From assembly GCF_000585215.1 (NCBI RefSeq), contig NZ_AONC01000076.1, positions 1 through 56,190 on the forward strand: 56,190 nucleotides of DNA. Reading direction: 5' to 3'. Source of the stretch: Imhoffiella purpurea. GTDB taxonomy: Bacteria > Pseudomonadota > Gammaproteobacteria > Chromatiales > Chromatiaceae. Below, piece by piece: positions 1 through 7,088 of the stretch (position 1 is the first letter of the stretch; each line of letters opens with the position of its first letter). A program made the translations under genes and the position numbers. The notes beneath the pieces were generated by a model. The model was not told where the DNA came from. It ran no database searches and saw nothing but the letters and a program-made list of their open reading frames with translations.

Positions 1-1
1 T

Positions 2-169
2 TCGGGCTGGCTCGAGCTCAAGGGGGCGCCCGGGCCGGCGAGGATTCCGGCCAAGGCGCTGGATGCCGCGGCCGCCGACCGTTTATGGCGGGAGTCGGAG
101 CGATTGACCGGGCTGCGCTTGGAGGTGAAGGCGCGGCGTCCGGTGCCATTGGCAGCCTCGGTCGCCTGA
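2..169 (+). CDS. C-terminal end of a short-chain dehydrogenase/reductase (partial)
   Basis: The window opens inside an open frame that ends with TGA at 167-169 and gives 55 residues. The tail contains LDAAAADRLWRESERLTGL, which resembles the extreme C-terminus of SDR-family NAD(P)-dependent oxidoreductases (typically a 'RLW..SE.LTG' ending). No cofactor or catalytic motif is inside the window, so the substrate cannot be judged. It converges on the minus-strand gene at 267-977. The assignment rests only on this tail and on the absence of stops, so it is tentative. Confidence 0.55.
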   Translation, partial: SGWLELKGAPGPARIPAKALDAAAADRLWRESERLTGLRLEVKARRPVPLAASVA

Positions 170-209
170 CTTCGGGCTCGCGCCCAGGGCTGGATGCGCG
201 GGATCCGTC

Positions 210-233
210 TCGATGCGGCAGATGCCGCATCGA
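210..233. terminator. Inverted repeat between convergent genes, candidate bidirectional terminator
   Basis: Arms TCGATGCGGCA (210-220) and TGCCGCATCGA (223-233) are perfect complements. In RNA this would be a 10-bp stem with a four-base loop. It lies between two convergent genes. No clear U-run follows on either strand, so it is not a textbook intrinsic terminator. Confidence 0.45.
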
Positions 234-266
234 CGAAGGCGGGGACGTTCGAACGGAGCGGCGGGC

Positions 267-977
267 TCAAGCGGCCTGTGTCGCGAAATCCCGTTCGGAA
301 ATCGTCAGCTGCGACAGGACGACCGTCTCGCGGACGTAGCGCCCGTCCTCCAGGACGTTCTTGATGAAGTCGGCGAGATCGACCCGGCTGACGGTGCGCT
401 TGCGCCGATCGCCCGAGGTGCTCTCCACCCAGCGTCCGGTGGCTGCGCCATCCGTGAGTCCGACCGGCTGGACCAGCGTCCAGTCCAGATCGCTGGCCTT
501 GACCAGCGTCTCCTGCCGATCCTTGTCGGCCAGCTGCTCGCCCAACTGCAGCACGCGGAACCAGACCTTGAACGCCCGCGACAGCCGGTCGCGCGTCTCG
601 CCGACCCCGTAGGAGGTGACGCAGATCATTCGCTTGACCGAGGCCGTCCGCATGGCGGCGAGGATGTTGGCCGTGCCGGCCTCGCAGATGTTGGGCGGCG
701 TGTTGCGCTTGACGCCCAGTCTGGCGCCCAGTTTCAGCACCACGGGGTTGAGCGAATCGCCCAGGCTGACGACGACGGCGTCCTGACCGGCCACGGCGGA
801 TGCCACGTCGGCGGGGTTCAGTGCGTCGCCCTGGAGGATCCTGAGCCCCTCGTAGGTGTGTTTGGAGAATTTCGCCGGGTCGCGGGCAAAGGCGGTCACC
901 TCGTGCCCCGCGGCGAGCAGGTTCAATGCGACCGTGCGTCCGGTCTTGCCGGTCGCTCCGAAAACAACGACTTTCAA
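267..977 (-). CDS. NAD(P)H-binding atypical SDR (NmrA/NAD(P)-binding domain 10 type)
   Basis: The 236-residue protein begins MKVVVFGATGKTGRTVALNL, a glycine-rich Rossmann motif (GATGKTG) typical of atypical SDRs of the NAD(P)H-binding/NmrA group. The family includes flavin reductase-like and redox-sensing proteins. I see no classical YxxxK catalytic pair, as is usual for this subgroup. The start is a TTG at 975-977, chosen because AGGAG sits 7 bases upstream on the minus strand and the Rossmann motif follows at once; a longer in-frame reading has no such support. It stands alone, convergent with the preceding gene. Function beyond dinucleotide binding is not inferable. Confidence 0.75.
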   Translation of the reverse strand: MKVVVFGATGKTGRTVALNLLAAGHEVTAFARDPAKFSKHTYEGLRILQGDALNPADVASAVAGQDAVVVSLGDSLNPVVLKLGARLGVKRNTPPNICEAGTANILAAMRTASVKRMICVTSYGVGETRDRLSRAFKVWFRVLQLGEQLADKDRQETLVKASDLDWTLVQPVGLTDGAATGRWVESTSGDRRKRTVSRVDLADFIKNVLEDGRYVRETVVLSQLTISERDFATQAA

Positions 978-1136
978 AACAGGTCTCCTGATGTCTGGCC
1001 GATCCGCATGCCCAATCCGGGTCCGACGATCGCCGATCCGGAGTCCGGCCGCTCGCTGCGGCGCTAGCGGATTTTCGCGGTCGGGGAGTCTAGCATCAAG
1101 GGGGGCGGGCGTCGCCCATGGTTTGCGGGCGGCGCC

Positions 1137-1165
1137 TATACAATGCCGATGAGCGTCACTATAAT
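1137..1165 (+). promoter_or_regulatory. Candidate sigma-70 promoter for the DUF2269-crtC unit
   Basis: TATACA at 1137-1142 and a consensus TATAAT at 1160-1165 are separated by 17 bp. It lies in the 394-bp gap (978-1371) between the divergent NAD(P)-binding gene and the DUF2269 gene. No TGT-N12-ACA palindrome was found in this gap. Apart from this promoter candidate I see nothing coding in it. Confidence 0.4.
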
Positions 1166-1371
1166 CCGCGCGCATTGTGGTTGTTTACAGCGACATCCTG
1201 CTCGTCGTCGAGGCCGATTGCGCCTCCCAGTTCGGGGCCGCCCGGTCGGTGTCCGAATCGCTCCGGTCATGCTCCAGCCAGAGACGTGTCTTCATATGAC
1301 TATTCCAGCGTCGACTCCCCTGGGGGATCGGGATCCTTCTGTCTTCTAGCACTACGTGGTGAACCCCTGCC

Positions 1372-1851
1372 ATGCTATATGCCTTCTTCAAATCCCTGCA
1401 TATTCTCGGGCTTGTCTTGATGGCCGGGAATGTGACCGTTACCGCGCTCTGGAAGGTGTTCGCCGACCGCACCAACAAGACGCAGATCATGGCCTTCGCC
1501 CAGTGGCTGGTGACCGTCACCGATTTCTCCTTCACCCTGTCCGGTGGATTTCTGATGGTGATCGGCGGCTACGGCGCCGCCTTCGTCGGTCATTGGCCGC
1601 TGTTTTCGACCCCCTGGCTCGTCCTCGGACAGCTGATGCTCGCCGTGGCGGGCGCCGTCTGGCTCGGCATTCTCGTTCCGCTTCAGGTCAAGCAGGCGCG
1701 GCTCGCGCAGGAGTTCGCGGTCATCGGCGAGGTGCCGGCGGAATACCGGAAATACAGCCGCATCTGGCTGGTCTGGGGGCTGCTCTCGACCGTGCCGCTG
1801 CTGGCCGGGCTCTATTGGATGGTGGCCAAGCCGATGTCCTATTGGTGGTGA
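1372..1851 (+). CDS. DUF2269 family integral membrane protein
   Basis: The 159-residue protein has four hydrophobic segments (about residues 3-22, 46-70, 80-102 and 134-155). It matches the DUF2269 pattern, with an early LHILGLVLMAGN stretch, a central SGGFLMVIGGYG segment and a tryptophan-rich C-terminal helix. The biochemical role of this family is unknown. It sits 21 bp before crtC on the same strand, so the two are probably co-transcribed, suggesting but not proving a link to pigment or membrane assembly. The ATG start is preceded by only a weak GGTG ribosome-binding match. Confidence 0.75.
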   Translation: MLYAFFKSLHILGLVLMAGNVTVTALWKVFADRTNKTQIMAFAQWLVTVTDFSFTLSGGFLMVIGGYGAAFVGHWPLFSTPWLVLGQLMLAVAGAVWLGILVPLQVKQARLAQEFAVIGEVPAEYRKYSRIWLVWGLLSTVPLLAGLYWMVAKPMSYWW

Positions 1852-1872
1852 TCCCTTGTCGGAGGTGGCGTG

Positions 1873-2913
1873 ATGCGAGCAATCGATTTTGAGCAGCCCG
1901 GGACCTTGCGGGCGGACGATGCGCGAGGGAAGGGCGCCCCGGGAGACGGTCTCGGGCTGATCAGCGCCTGCGCGCCCGGGGTCGGGCCGCGCTTCGACGC
2001 GGGCGTGATGCCAGAGGGCTATCTCTGGTGGTATGTCGACGCGCTCAGCGACGACGGGCGTTATGGGATCACCCTCATCGCCCAGCTCGGCAGCTGTTTC
2101 TCGCCCTACTATGCAAAGGCCCGCCGACGCGGCGACAGCGATCCGCTGAACCACAATTCGCTGAACGTCGCCCTCTACGGCGAGGTCAAGCGCTGGACCA
2201 TGACCGAGCGGGGACGATCGGCGCTGCGCCGCGACGCCTCCAGTCTGGAGATCGGGCCGAGCGCGCTGTCCTGGGACGGCAGCAGTCTGATCATCGACAT
2301 CAATGAGATCACGGTGCCGATTCCCTCGCGTCTGCGCGGGCGGGTGAAGGTCTACCCCAACGCGATCGCGGCCAGGCCCTATCAGCTCGACCATGCAGGG
2401 CGTCATTACTGGGCGCCCATCGCTCCGCGCGCCCATGTCGAGGTCGAGTTGGACAAGCCGTCGCTGCGATGGTCGGGCAGCGGATACCTGGATTCCAACT
2501 GGGGCGTCGAGCCGCTCGAACGGGCATTCCAGCGCTGGGAATGGTCGCGGGCGATGCTGAGTGACGGGGGCGCCGCCATCCTGTACGACGTGACGCAGCG
2601 CGAGGGGCACAGGCCGCCGCTCGGTCTGCGCTTCGCCGCGAATGGCGATGTGGAGCATTTCGAGGCGCCGCCGCACGTGCGGTTGCCGAACACCTCCTGG
2701 CTGATGCGCCGCGGTACGCGGGTGGATGCGAACAAGTTCGCTCGCGTGGCGGAGACCCTGGAGGACACCCCCTTCTATACCCGCTCGGTGCTGGAGTCCC
2801 ATCTGCTCGGCGAGCCGGTGACGGCGATGCACGAGAGCGTCTGTCTCGACCGCTTCAATTCGCGCTGGGTGCAGACGCTCCTGCCGTTCCGCATACCTCG
2901 GGTCGGCAAGTAG
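1873..2913 (+). CDS. crtC: Carotenoid 1,2-hydratase (hydroxyneurosporene synthase) CrtC
   Basis: The 346-residue protein matches CrtC. Recognisable stretches are GYLWWYVDALSDDGRYGITLIAQLG-like near residue 45, the PLNHNSLNVALYG segment, and YLDSNWGVEPLERAF followed by W.WSR. CrtC adds water to the C1-C2 double bond of acyclic carotenoids in the rhodopin/spirilloxanthin pathway, acting at the membrane. The length is close to that of CrtC in related purple sulfur bacteria. GGAGG at 1861-1865 is 7 bases before ATG 1873, so this start is preferred over the GTG at 1870. It follows the DUF2269 gene closely and converges on a methyltransferase gene. Confidence 0.9.
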   Translation: MRAIDFEQPGTLRADDARGKGAPGDGLGLISACAPGVGPRFDAGVMPEGYLWWYVDALSDDGRYGITLIAQLGSCFSPYYAKARRRGDSDPLNHNSLNVALYGEVKRWTMTERGRSALRRDASSLEIGPSALSWDGSSLIIDINEITVPIPSRLRGRVKVYPNAIAARPYQLDHAGRHYWAPIAPRAHVEVELDKPSLRWSGSGYLDSNWGVEPLERAFQRWEWSRAMLSDGGAAILYDVTQREGHRPPLGLRFAANGDVEHFEAPPHVRLPNTSWLMRRGTRVDANKFARVAETLEDTPFYTRSVLESHLLGEPVTAMHESVCLDRFNSRWVQTLLPFRIPRVGK

Positions 2914-2954
2914 CCCGCGACGGCGGAGGCGGCCTCTTGCGAGGCCGCCGCCCG

Positions 2955-3815
2955 TCATGCGCTCGGGCGGCGCGCCGAGGCCAGGATGTAGTCGAATCCG
3001 GCGTAGAGGTCGGCCTTGGGGAAGCGGCGGACCAGCCAGCCCACGGGGCCGAGCCGCTGGCGCAATCCCTGGTCCTCGAACAGGGCGCCGTACCAGCCCG
3101 GGAATACCTGCTCGCGGATCGACTCCAGCTTCACGTCCTCGAACCCGGCCGCGGCGAGTTTCTCGGCATAGACGTCTCTCGGGTAGACGTTGGCGCGCGG
3201 AACCGCGAGCGCGGCCCGGATGGCGTCGTTCAGGAAGGCCCGGATCGGGTGCCGCCATGGGTTGACGTCAGGGCCGGTCGGGATCGAGTCCGCGAGCACC
3301 AGGCGCCCGCCCGGCTTGAGTATGCGGGCGGCCTCGGCGAAGAAGTGCTCGCGGGTATCGAAATGGAAGGCGCATTCGAGCGCGATGACCGCGTCGCAGC
3401 AGGCGTCCGGCAGCCCGGTGGCGGTCGCCGAGCCCTCGCGCAGATCGATTCGCTCCTCCAGTCCGAGTTCGCGGACGCGCTCGCGGGCCACCCGTACCTG
3501 TTCCGGCGTGATGTTGATGCCGATGATCCGCTTCGGGCCGAAATGCTGGATCCAGTAGATGTCCTGGTCGGCGAATCCGAAGCCGACGTCCACGACCTCG
3601 TCGTCGCTCGAGAGTCCGACCGTGCGGCCGATCAGCTCGACCATCGCCTCGCAGGCCTCGTCGATGTTCCTTGCCTCGGCCCAGTAGCCGAAATTGAGAT
3701 ACATGCCCCGCTCGGTGAAGGCGTGGGTCGAGGCGATGCGATACAGCATGCGTACCGGCAGTGTCGGGAATGTCATCCCGGTGCCGCTATCGCGTGCGCT
3801 CTTGGGTTCGCTCAA
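2955..3815 (-). CDS. Class I SAM-dependent methyltransferase divergent from crtE
   Basis: The 286-residue protein has a Rossmann-like SAM motif I, DEVVDVGFGFADQD, around residues 72-85. A post-I acidic region follows, then ILKPGGRLVLADSIP, the usual UbiE/tocopherol-methyltransferase-type motif. Motif I reads GFGFAD rather than the more common GCGxGD. The substrate is not determinable. Its place between crtC and crtE and its sharing of a PpsR-type divergent promoter suggest a carotenoid or quinone/chlorin substrate. It is not a CrtF-type (O-methyltransferase family 2) protein. Start: TTG 3813-3815, with AAGGAG seven bases upstream; an internal ATG (Met14) is less well supported. Confidence 0.8.
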   Translation of the reverse strand: MSEPKSARDSGTGMTFPTLPVRMLYRIASTHAFTERGMYLNFGYWAEARNIDEACEAMVELIGRTVGLSSDDEVVDVGFGFADQDIYWIQHFGPKRIIGINITPEQVRVARERVRELGLEERIDLREGSATATGLPDACCDAVIALECAFHFDTREHFFAEAARILKPGGRLVLADSIPTGPDVNPWRHPIRAFLNDAIRAALAVPRANVYPRDVYAEKLAAAGFEDVKLESIREQVFPGWYGALFEDQGLRQRLGPVGWLVRRFPKADLYAGFDYILASARRPSA

Positions 3816-3912
3816 ATGTGGTCTCCTTCTGCTTGCGCCAGGCGGCGCATGCTATGATTCCGCGCGGCCGAGGTGCGGCGAGTCCGGGGCGGGCATGTCC
3901 GTCTCTTCTGCA

Positions 3913-3941
3913 TTGACGCCTCGGGTATTGATGTCTATTGT
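3913..3941 (+). promoter_or_regulatory. Candidate crtE promoter
   Basis: TTGACG (3913-3918) and TATTGT (3936-3941) are spaced by 17 bp, a good sigma-70-type arrangement directed at crtE, whose ATG is at 4015. The -10 hexamer lies inside the first TGT-N12-ACA palindrome, so a repressor bound there would block polymerase. Confidence 0.55.
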
Positions 3942-3975
3942 ACATGACACCTTATAGTGTCAACTAAACCTTACA
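3932..3975. promoter_or_regulatory. Two tandem PpsR/CrtJ-type operators (TGT-N12-ACA)
   Basis: Site 1 is TGT at 3932-3934 and ACA at 3947-3949. Site 2 is TGT at 3958-3960 and ACA at 3973-3975. Both have exactly 12 bp between the half-sites, matching the known PpsR/CrtJ consensus TGTN12ACA. Their centres are 26 bp apart. A further dyad TGACAC/GTGTCA (3945-3950, 3957-3962) overlaps both. Known PpsR repressors bind such pairs cooperatively under oxic conditions; binding here is inferred. Confidence 0.7.
3937..3963 (-). promoter_or_regulatory. Candidate promoter for the divergent methyltransferase gene
   Basis: On the minus strand a perfect TTGACA (plus positions 3958-3963) is followed after 15 bp by TACAAT (3937-3942). 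The spacer is short, which is unusual for sigma-70 but the hexamers are strong. The promoter overlaps both PpsR-type palindromes, so crtE and the methyltransferase would be co-repressed. Confidence 0.4.
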
Positions 3976-4014
3976 TTTTTACAGTGAAAATGCGGTTACC
4001 GTGGGAGTGTACCG

Positions 4015-4875
4015 ATGGATGCCACGACGAGAATTGAGCAGGCTTTGGCGGCAGCCATCGATCATGTGATCCCAGGCTCTCCTCCGCGGCTGGCCGAGGC
4101 CGTGCGGCACGCCGTTTTCCCTGGCGGCGCCCGTGTGCGTCCGCGACTCTGTCTGGCCGTCGCCGCCGCCTGCGGCAGCAAGGATTATGCAGCCGCCGAT
4201 GCCGCCGCGGCCTCGATCGAGCTGCTCCACTGCGCCTCGCTGGTGCATGACGACCTGCCCTGTTTCGACGACTCTCCGCTGCGTCGCGGCGTGCCCTCGG
4301 TGCACCGCGCCTTCGGCGAGCCGCTGGCGGTTCTGGCCGGCGATGCGCTGATCATCCTCGCCTTCGAGCATCTGGCGCGCAGCCTCGAGTCCGAGCGTCT
4401 CGGGCCGCTTCTGCTGACGGTCAGCCGCTCGGTCGGCATGCCTTACGGCATCACCGCCGGTCAGGCATGGGAGTGCGAGCCGAGCGTCTCGGTCGAGGAC
4501 TATCATCGCGCCAAGACCGGTTCGCTCTTCGCCGCCGCCACCGCTGCCGGTGCGCAGGTGGCCGGGGCCGACGCCGAGGTCTGGCGCGTGGTCGGCGATC
4601 GCATCGGCGAGGCCTATCAGGTCGCCGACGATCTGCGCGATGTCGCCGCGAGCGCCCAGGAGGTCGGCAAGCCGGTCGGGCGCGATGCGCTGCTCAATCG
4701 TCCCAGCGCGGCCGGCGAACTGGGCGTCGACGGTGCCATCGAGCGTCTGCGCGGTCTGGTGAAGGGTGCGATCGACGCCATCCCGCCCTGCCCGGGCGCG
4801 GAGCAGCTGGCCGAGGTGCTGATGGTCGAGTCGCGTCACATCATGCCCAAGGATCTCGCCCAGCGGGCGGCCTGA
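4015..4875 (+). CDS. crtE: Geranylgeranyl diphosphate synthase CrtE
   Basis: The 286-residue trans-prenyltransferase condenses isopentenyl diphosphate with allylic diphosphates to give GGPP for carotenoids and the bacteriochlorophyll phytyl tail. The first aspartate-rich motif is HDDLPCFDD (residues 78-86). The second is QVADDLRDVA near residue 205. The GG(A)RVRP segment near residue 38 is also typical. ATG 4015 is preceded by GGGAGTG. It is transcribed away from the methyltransferase gene from the PpsR-type control region. The neighbouring crt/bch genes favour CrtE over IspA (farnesyl diphosphate synthase), which belongs to the same superfamily; the sequence alone does not strictly exclude the latter. 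Confidence 0.85.
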   Translation: MDATTRIEQALAAAIDHVIPGSPPRLAEAVRHAVFPGGARVRPRLCLAVAAACGSKDYAAADAAAASIELLHCASLVHDDLPCFDDSPLRRGVPSVHRAFGEPLAVLAGDALIILAFEHLARSLESERLGPLLLTVSRSVGMPYGITAGQAWECEPSVSVEDYHRAKTGSLFAAATAAGAQVAGADAEVWRVVGDRIGEAYQVADDLRDVAASAQEVGKPVGRDALLNRPSAAGELGVDGAIERLRGLVKGAIDAIPPCPGAEQLAEVLMVESRHIMPKDLAQRAA

Positions 4876-4895
4876 GGGTTTGATTCGCGATTCGG

Positions 4896-4918
4896 GGGCG
4901 TCCGCATGGACGCCTCTT
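4896..4918 (+). terminator. Weak hairpin after crtE
   Basis: GGCGTCC (4897-4903), a four-base GCAT loop and GGACGCC (4908-4914) form a 7-bp stem followed by TCTT. It lies 22 bp after the crtE stop. The rest of the 263-bp gap to bchC (4876-5138) shows no TGT-N12-ACA site and no convincing gene. Confidence 0.4.
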
Positions 4919-5138
4919 GCCGCCTAGTGGAATCATGCGCGTGTCCTCGATGACGGGTCGGCTGCGTGCCCTCCCGTGTCTTCCCCGTTCCTTCCGCGCC
5001 GGGCGCGTCGCCTTGCCGGCGCCTCCCGTCGCTCAGCGCATGATCGCCGCAATCCCCTACATTTGCCGCCCAAGTCCGCGACTCGACTTTGGTTACACTG
5101 AGCGGCCCGTTTAGATCCAACTAGCCCAGAGTCCTATC

Positions 5139-6104
5139 TTGAACCCAGATACGCCGAAACTCGAAGCACTCGCCGTCGTCCTCGAAGAGCCCGAGCGTTT
5201 GTCGCTGAAGCGCCTGGAGCTGACGCCACCGGGCGACGCGGACGTCGTGGTCGACATGGAGTGGAGCGGTATCAGCACAGGTACCGAACGCCTGCTCTGG
5301 TCCGGCCGCATGCCGCCCTTCCCGGGCATGGGGTATCCGCTCGTTCCAGGATACGAATCGGTCGGTCGCGTCATCCATGCCGGCCCCGAGGCCGGACTGG
5401 CCGTGGGGCAGCGGGTCTTCGTGCCGGGTGCGCTTTGCTACGGCGAGGTGCGCGGTCTCTTCGGCGGGGCCTCCTCCCGCGTGGTGGCGCCGGCGGCGCG
5501 GCTGATGCCGGTCGAGGAATCGCTCGGCGAGCAGGGCGTGCTCATGGCCCTGGCGGCGACCGCCTACCATGCCATCGCCGGGCCCTCGCCGCACGTCGAG
5601 CTGATCGTGGGGCACGGCGTGCTCGGGCGTCTGCTGGCCCGAATCGCCGCGCTGGGGGAGGGGGGGCGTCCCGTGGTCTGGGAGACCAATCCGGTGCGTC
5701 ACGCCGGCGCCGAGGGCTATGGCTACGACGTCACGACCCCGGACGAGGATCCGCGCCGCGACTATCGCACCATCTGCGACATGAGCGGCGACGCCAAGAT
5801 TCTCGACAGCCTGGTCGCCCGCATGGCGCGCGGCGGCGAGATCGTGCTCGCCGGCTTCTATCACGAGCCGGTGTCCTTCACCTTCCCGCCGGCCTTCATG
5901 CGCGAGGCGCGCTTCCGTATCGCCGCCGAGTTCCAGCCGTCCGATCTGGCGGCGGTGCGCGCCTTGCTCGACTCCGGCCGGCTCTCGCTCGATGGGCTCA
6001 TCACCCATCGCGTTCCGGCGACCGAGGCCGATTCGGCCTACCGAACGGCATTCGGTGACCCGACTTGCTTGAAGATGATTCTTGATTGGAGATCCATCGC
6101 GTGA
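5139..6104 (+). CDS. bchC: Bacteriochlorophyllide a dehydrogenase BchC
   Basis: The 321-residue protein of the zinc-free MDR-like BchC family oxidises 3-hydroxyethyl bacteriochlorophyllide a to bacteriochlorophyllide a, near the end of BChl a synthesis. The N-terminus reads LEALAVVLEEPERLSLKRLEL, followed by WSGISTGTERLLWSGRMPPFPGMGYPLVPGYESVG, both characteristic. A nucleotide-binding stretch (IVGHGVLGRLLARI) lies near residue 150. The start is assigned to TTG 5139; no strong ribosome-binding site is visible and no ATG or GTG fits the conserved N-terminus better, so it is uncertain. The stop overlaps the start of bchX (GTGA, 6101-6104). Confidence 0.9.
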   Translation: MNPDTPKLEALAVVLEEPERLSLKRLELTPPGDADVVVDMEWSGISTGTERLLWSGRMPPFPGMGYPLVPGYESVGRVIHAGPEAGLAVGQRVFVPGALCYGEVRGLFGGASSRVVAPAARLMPVEESLGEQGVLMALAATAYHAIAGPSPHVELIVGHGVLGRLLARIAALGEGGRPVVWETNPVRHAGAEGYGYDVTTPDEDPRRDYRTICDMSGDAKILDSLVARMARGGEIVLAGFYHEPVSFTFPPAFMREARFRIAAEFQPSDLAAVRALLDSGRLSLDGLITHRVPATEADSAYRTAFGDPTCLKMILDWRSIA

Positions 6105-7069
6105 ATGTACCCGTCAATGCTCCGGCGCCGAGCGCCTCAGATTCGTCCGCCGCGCCGGCCGTGAAGGAGACCCAGATCATCGCCATCTACGGCAAGGGCG
6201 GGATCGGCAAGAGCTTCACGTTGGCCAACCTCTCCTACATGATGGCCCAGCAGGGCAAGAAGGTCCTGCTGATCGGCTGCGACCCCAAGAGCGACACCGC
6301 GACCCTGCTCTTCGGCGGACGCAACTGTCCGACCATCCTCGGCGCCTCCAGCGAGAAGAAGAAGGCGGGCGAGTCGGTCGCCATCGGCGATATCTGCTTC
6401 AAGCGCGACGGCGTCTACGCGATGGAGCTGGGCGGTCCCGAGGTCGGTCGCGGCTGCGGCGGCCGCGGCATCATCCACGGCTTCGAGCTGCTGGAGGGCC
6501 TGGGCTTCCACGAATGGGACTTCGACTATGTCCTGCTCGACTTCCTGGGCGACGTGGTGTGCGGCGGATTCGGTCTGCCGATCGCGCGCGATCTCTGCCA
6601 GAAGGTCATCATCGTCGGCTCCAACGACCTCCAGTCGCTCTATGTCGCCAACAACGTCTGCTCGGCGGTGGAATATTTCCGCGGGCTCGGCGGCAACGTC
6701 GGCGTGGCCGGCATGGTCATCAACAAGGACGACGGCACCGGCGAGGCCCAGGCCTTCGCCAAGGGCGTCGACATCCCGATCCTGGCCACCATTCCGGCCC
6801 ACGAGGAGATCCGCCGCAAGAGCGCCAACTACGAGATCATCGGCGTCCCCGGCGGCGAATGGGGTCCGCTGTTCGCCGAGCTGGCCATCAACGTCGCCGA
6901 GGCGCCGCCGGTGCGGCCCAAGCCGCTCGCGCACGAGGCCCTGCTGGATCTCTTCAAGGGCGATCAGGTCGGTCGTCACGTGGTGCTGGAGCCGGCCCGT
7001 CCGGAGGACATGTGCGACGCGGCGGCGATCGCCAAGCCGTCGCTCGAAGTCGTCTACGACGATGTCTGA
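6101..7069 (+). CDS. bchX: Chlorophyllide a reductase iron protein BchX
   Basis: The 322-residue NifH-like ATPase is the electron-donating subunit of chlorophyllide a reductase, which reduces ring B (C7=C8). The P-loop is GKGGIGKS (about residues 31-38). Cysteines for the bridging 4Fe-4S cluster are visible in GGRGCGGRG-type and DVVCGGFG contexts. Many conserved stretches (IGCDPKSDTATLLFGG, NDLQSLYVANNVC) distinguish it as BchX rather than BchL or NifH. The start is GTG 6101, four bases overlapping the bchC stop, with GGAG at 6088-6091; an in-frame TTG at 6086 is less likely. Tight coupling indicates a bchCXYZ operon. Confidence 0.93.
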   Translation: MNVPVNAPAPSASDSSAAPAVKETQIIAIYGKGGIGKSFTLANLSYMMAQQGKKVLLIGCDPKSDTATLLFGGRNCPTILGASSEKKKAGESVAIGDICFKRDGVYAMELGGPEVGRGCGGRGIIHGFELLEGLGFHEWDFDYVLLDFLGDVVCGGFGLPIARDLCQKVIIVGSNDLQSLYVANNVCSAVEYFRGLGGNVGVAGMVINKDDGTGEAQAFAKGVDIPILATIPAHEEIRRKSANYEIIGVPGGEWGPLFAELAINVAEAPPVRPKPLAHEALLDLFKGDQVGRHVVLEPARPEDMCDAAAIAKPSLEVVYDDV

Positions 7070-7088
7070 GCCCGAGCGGAGCAAATCG

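Noticed and set aside
6101-7069. bchX considered as nitrogenase iron protein nifH or bchL
   Set aside because: Sequence details and the direct bchC/bchY/bchZ neighbours identify BchX.
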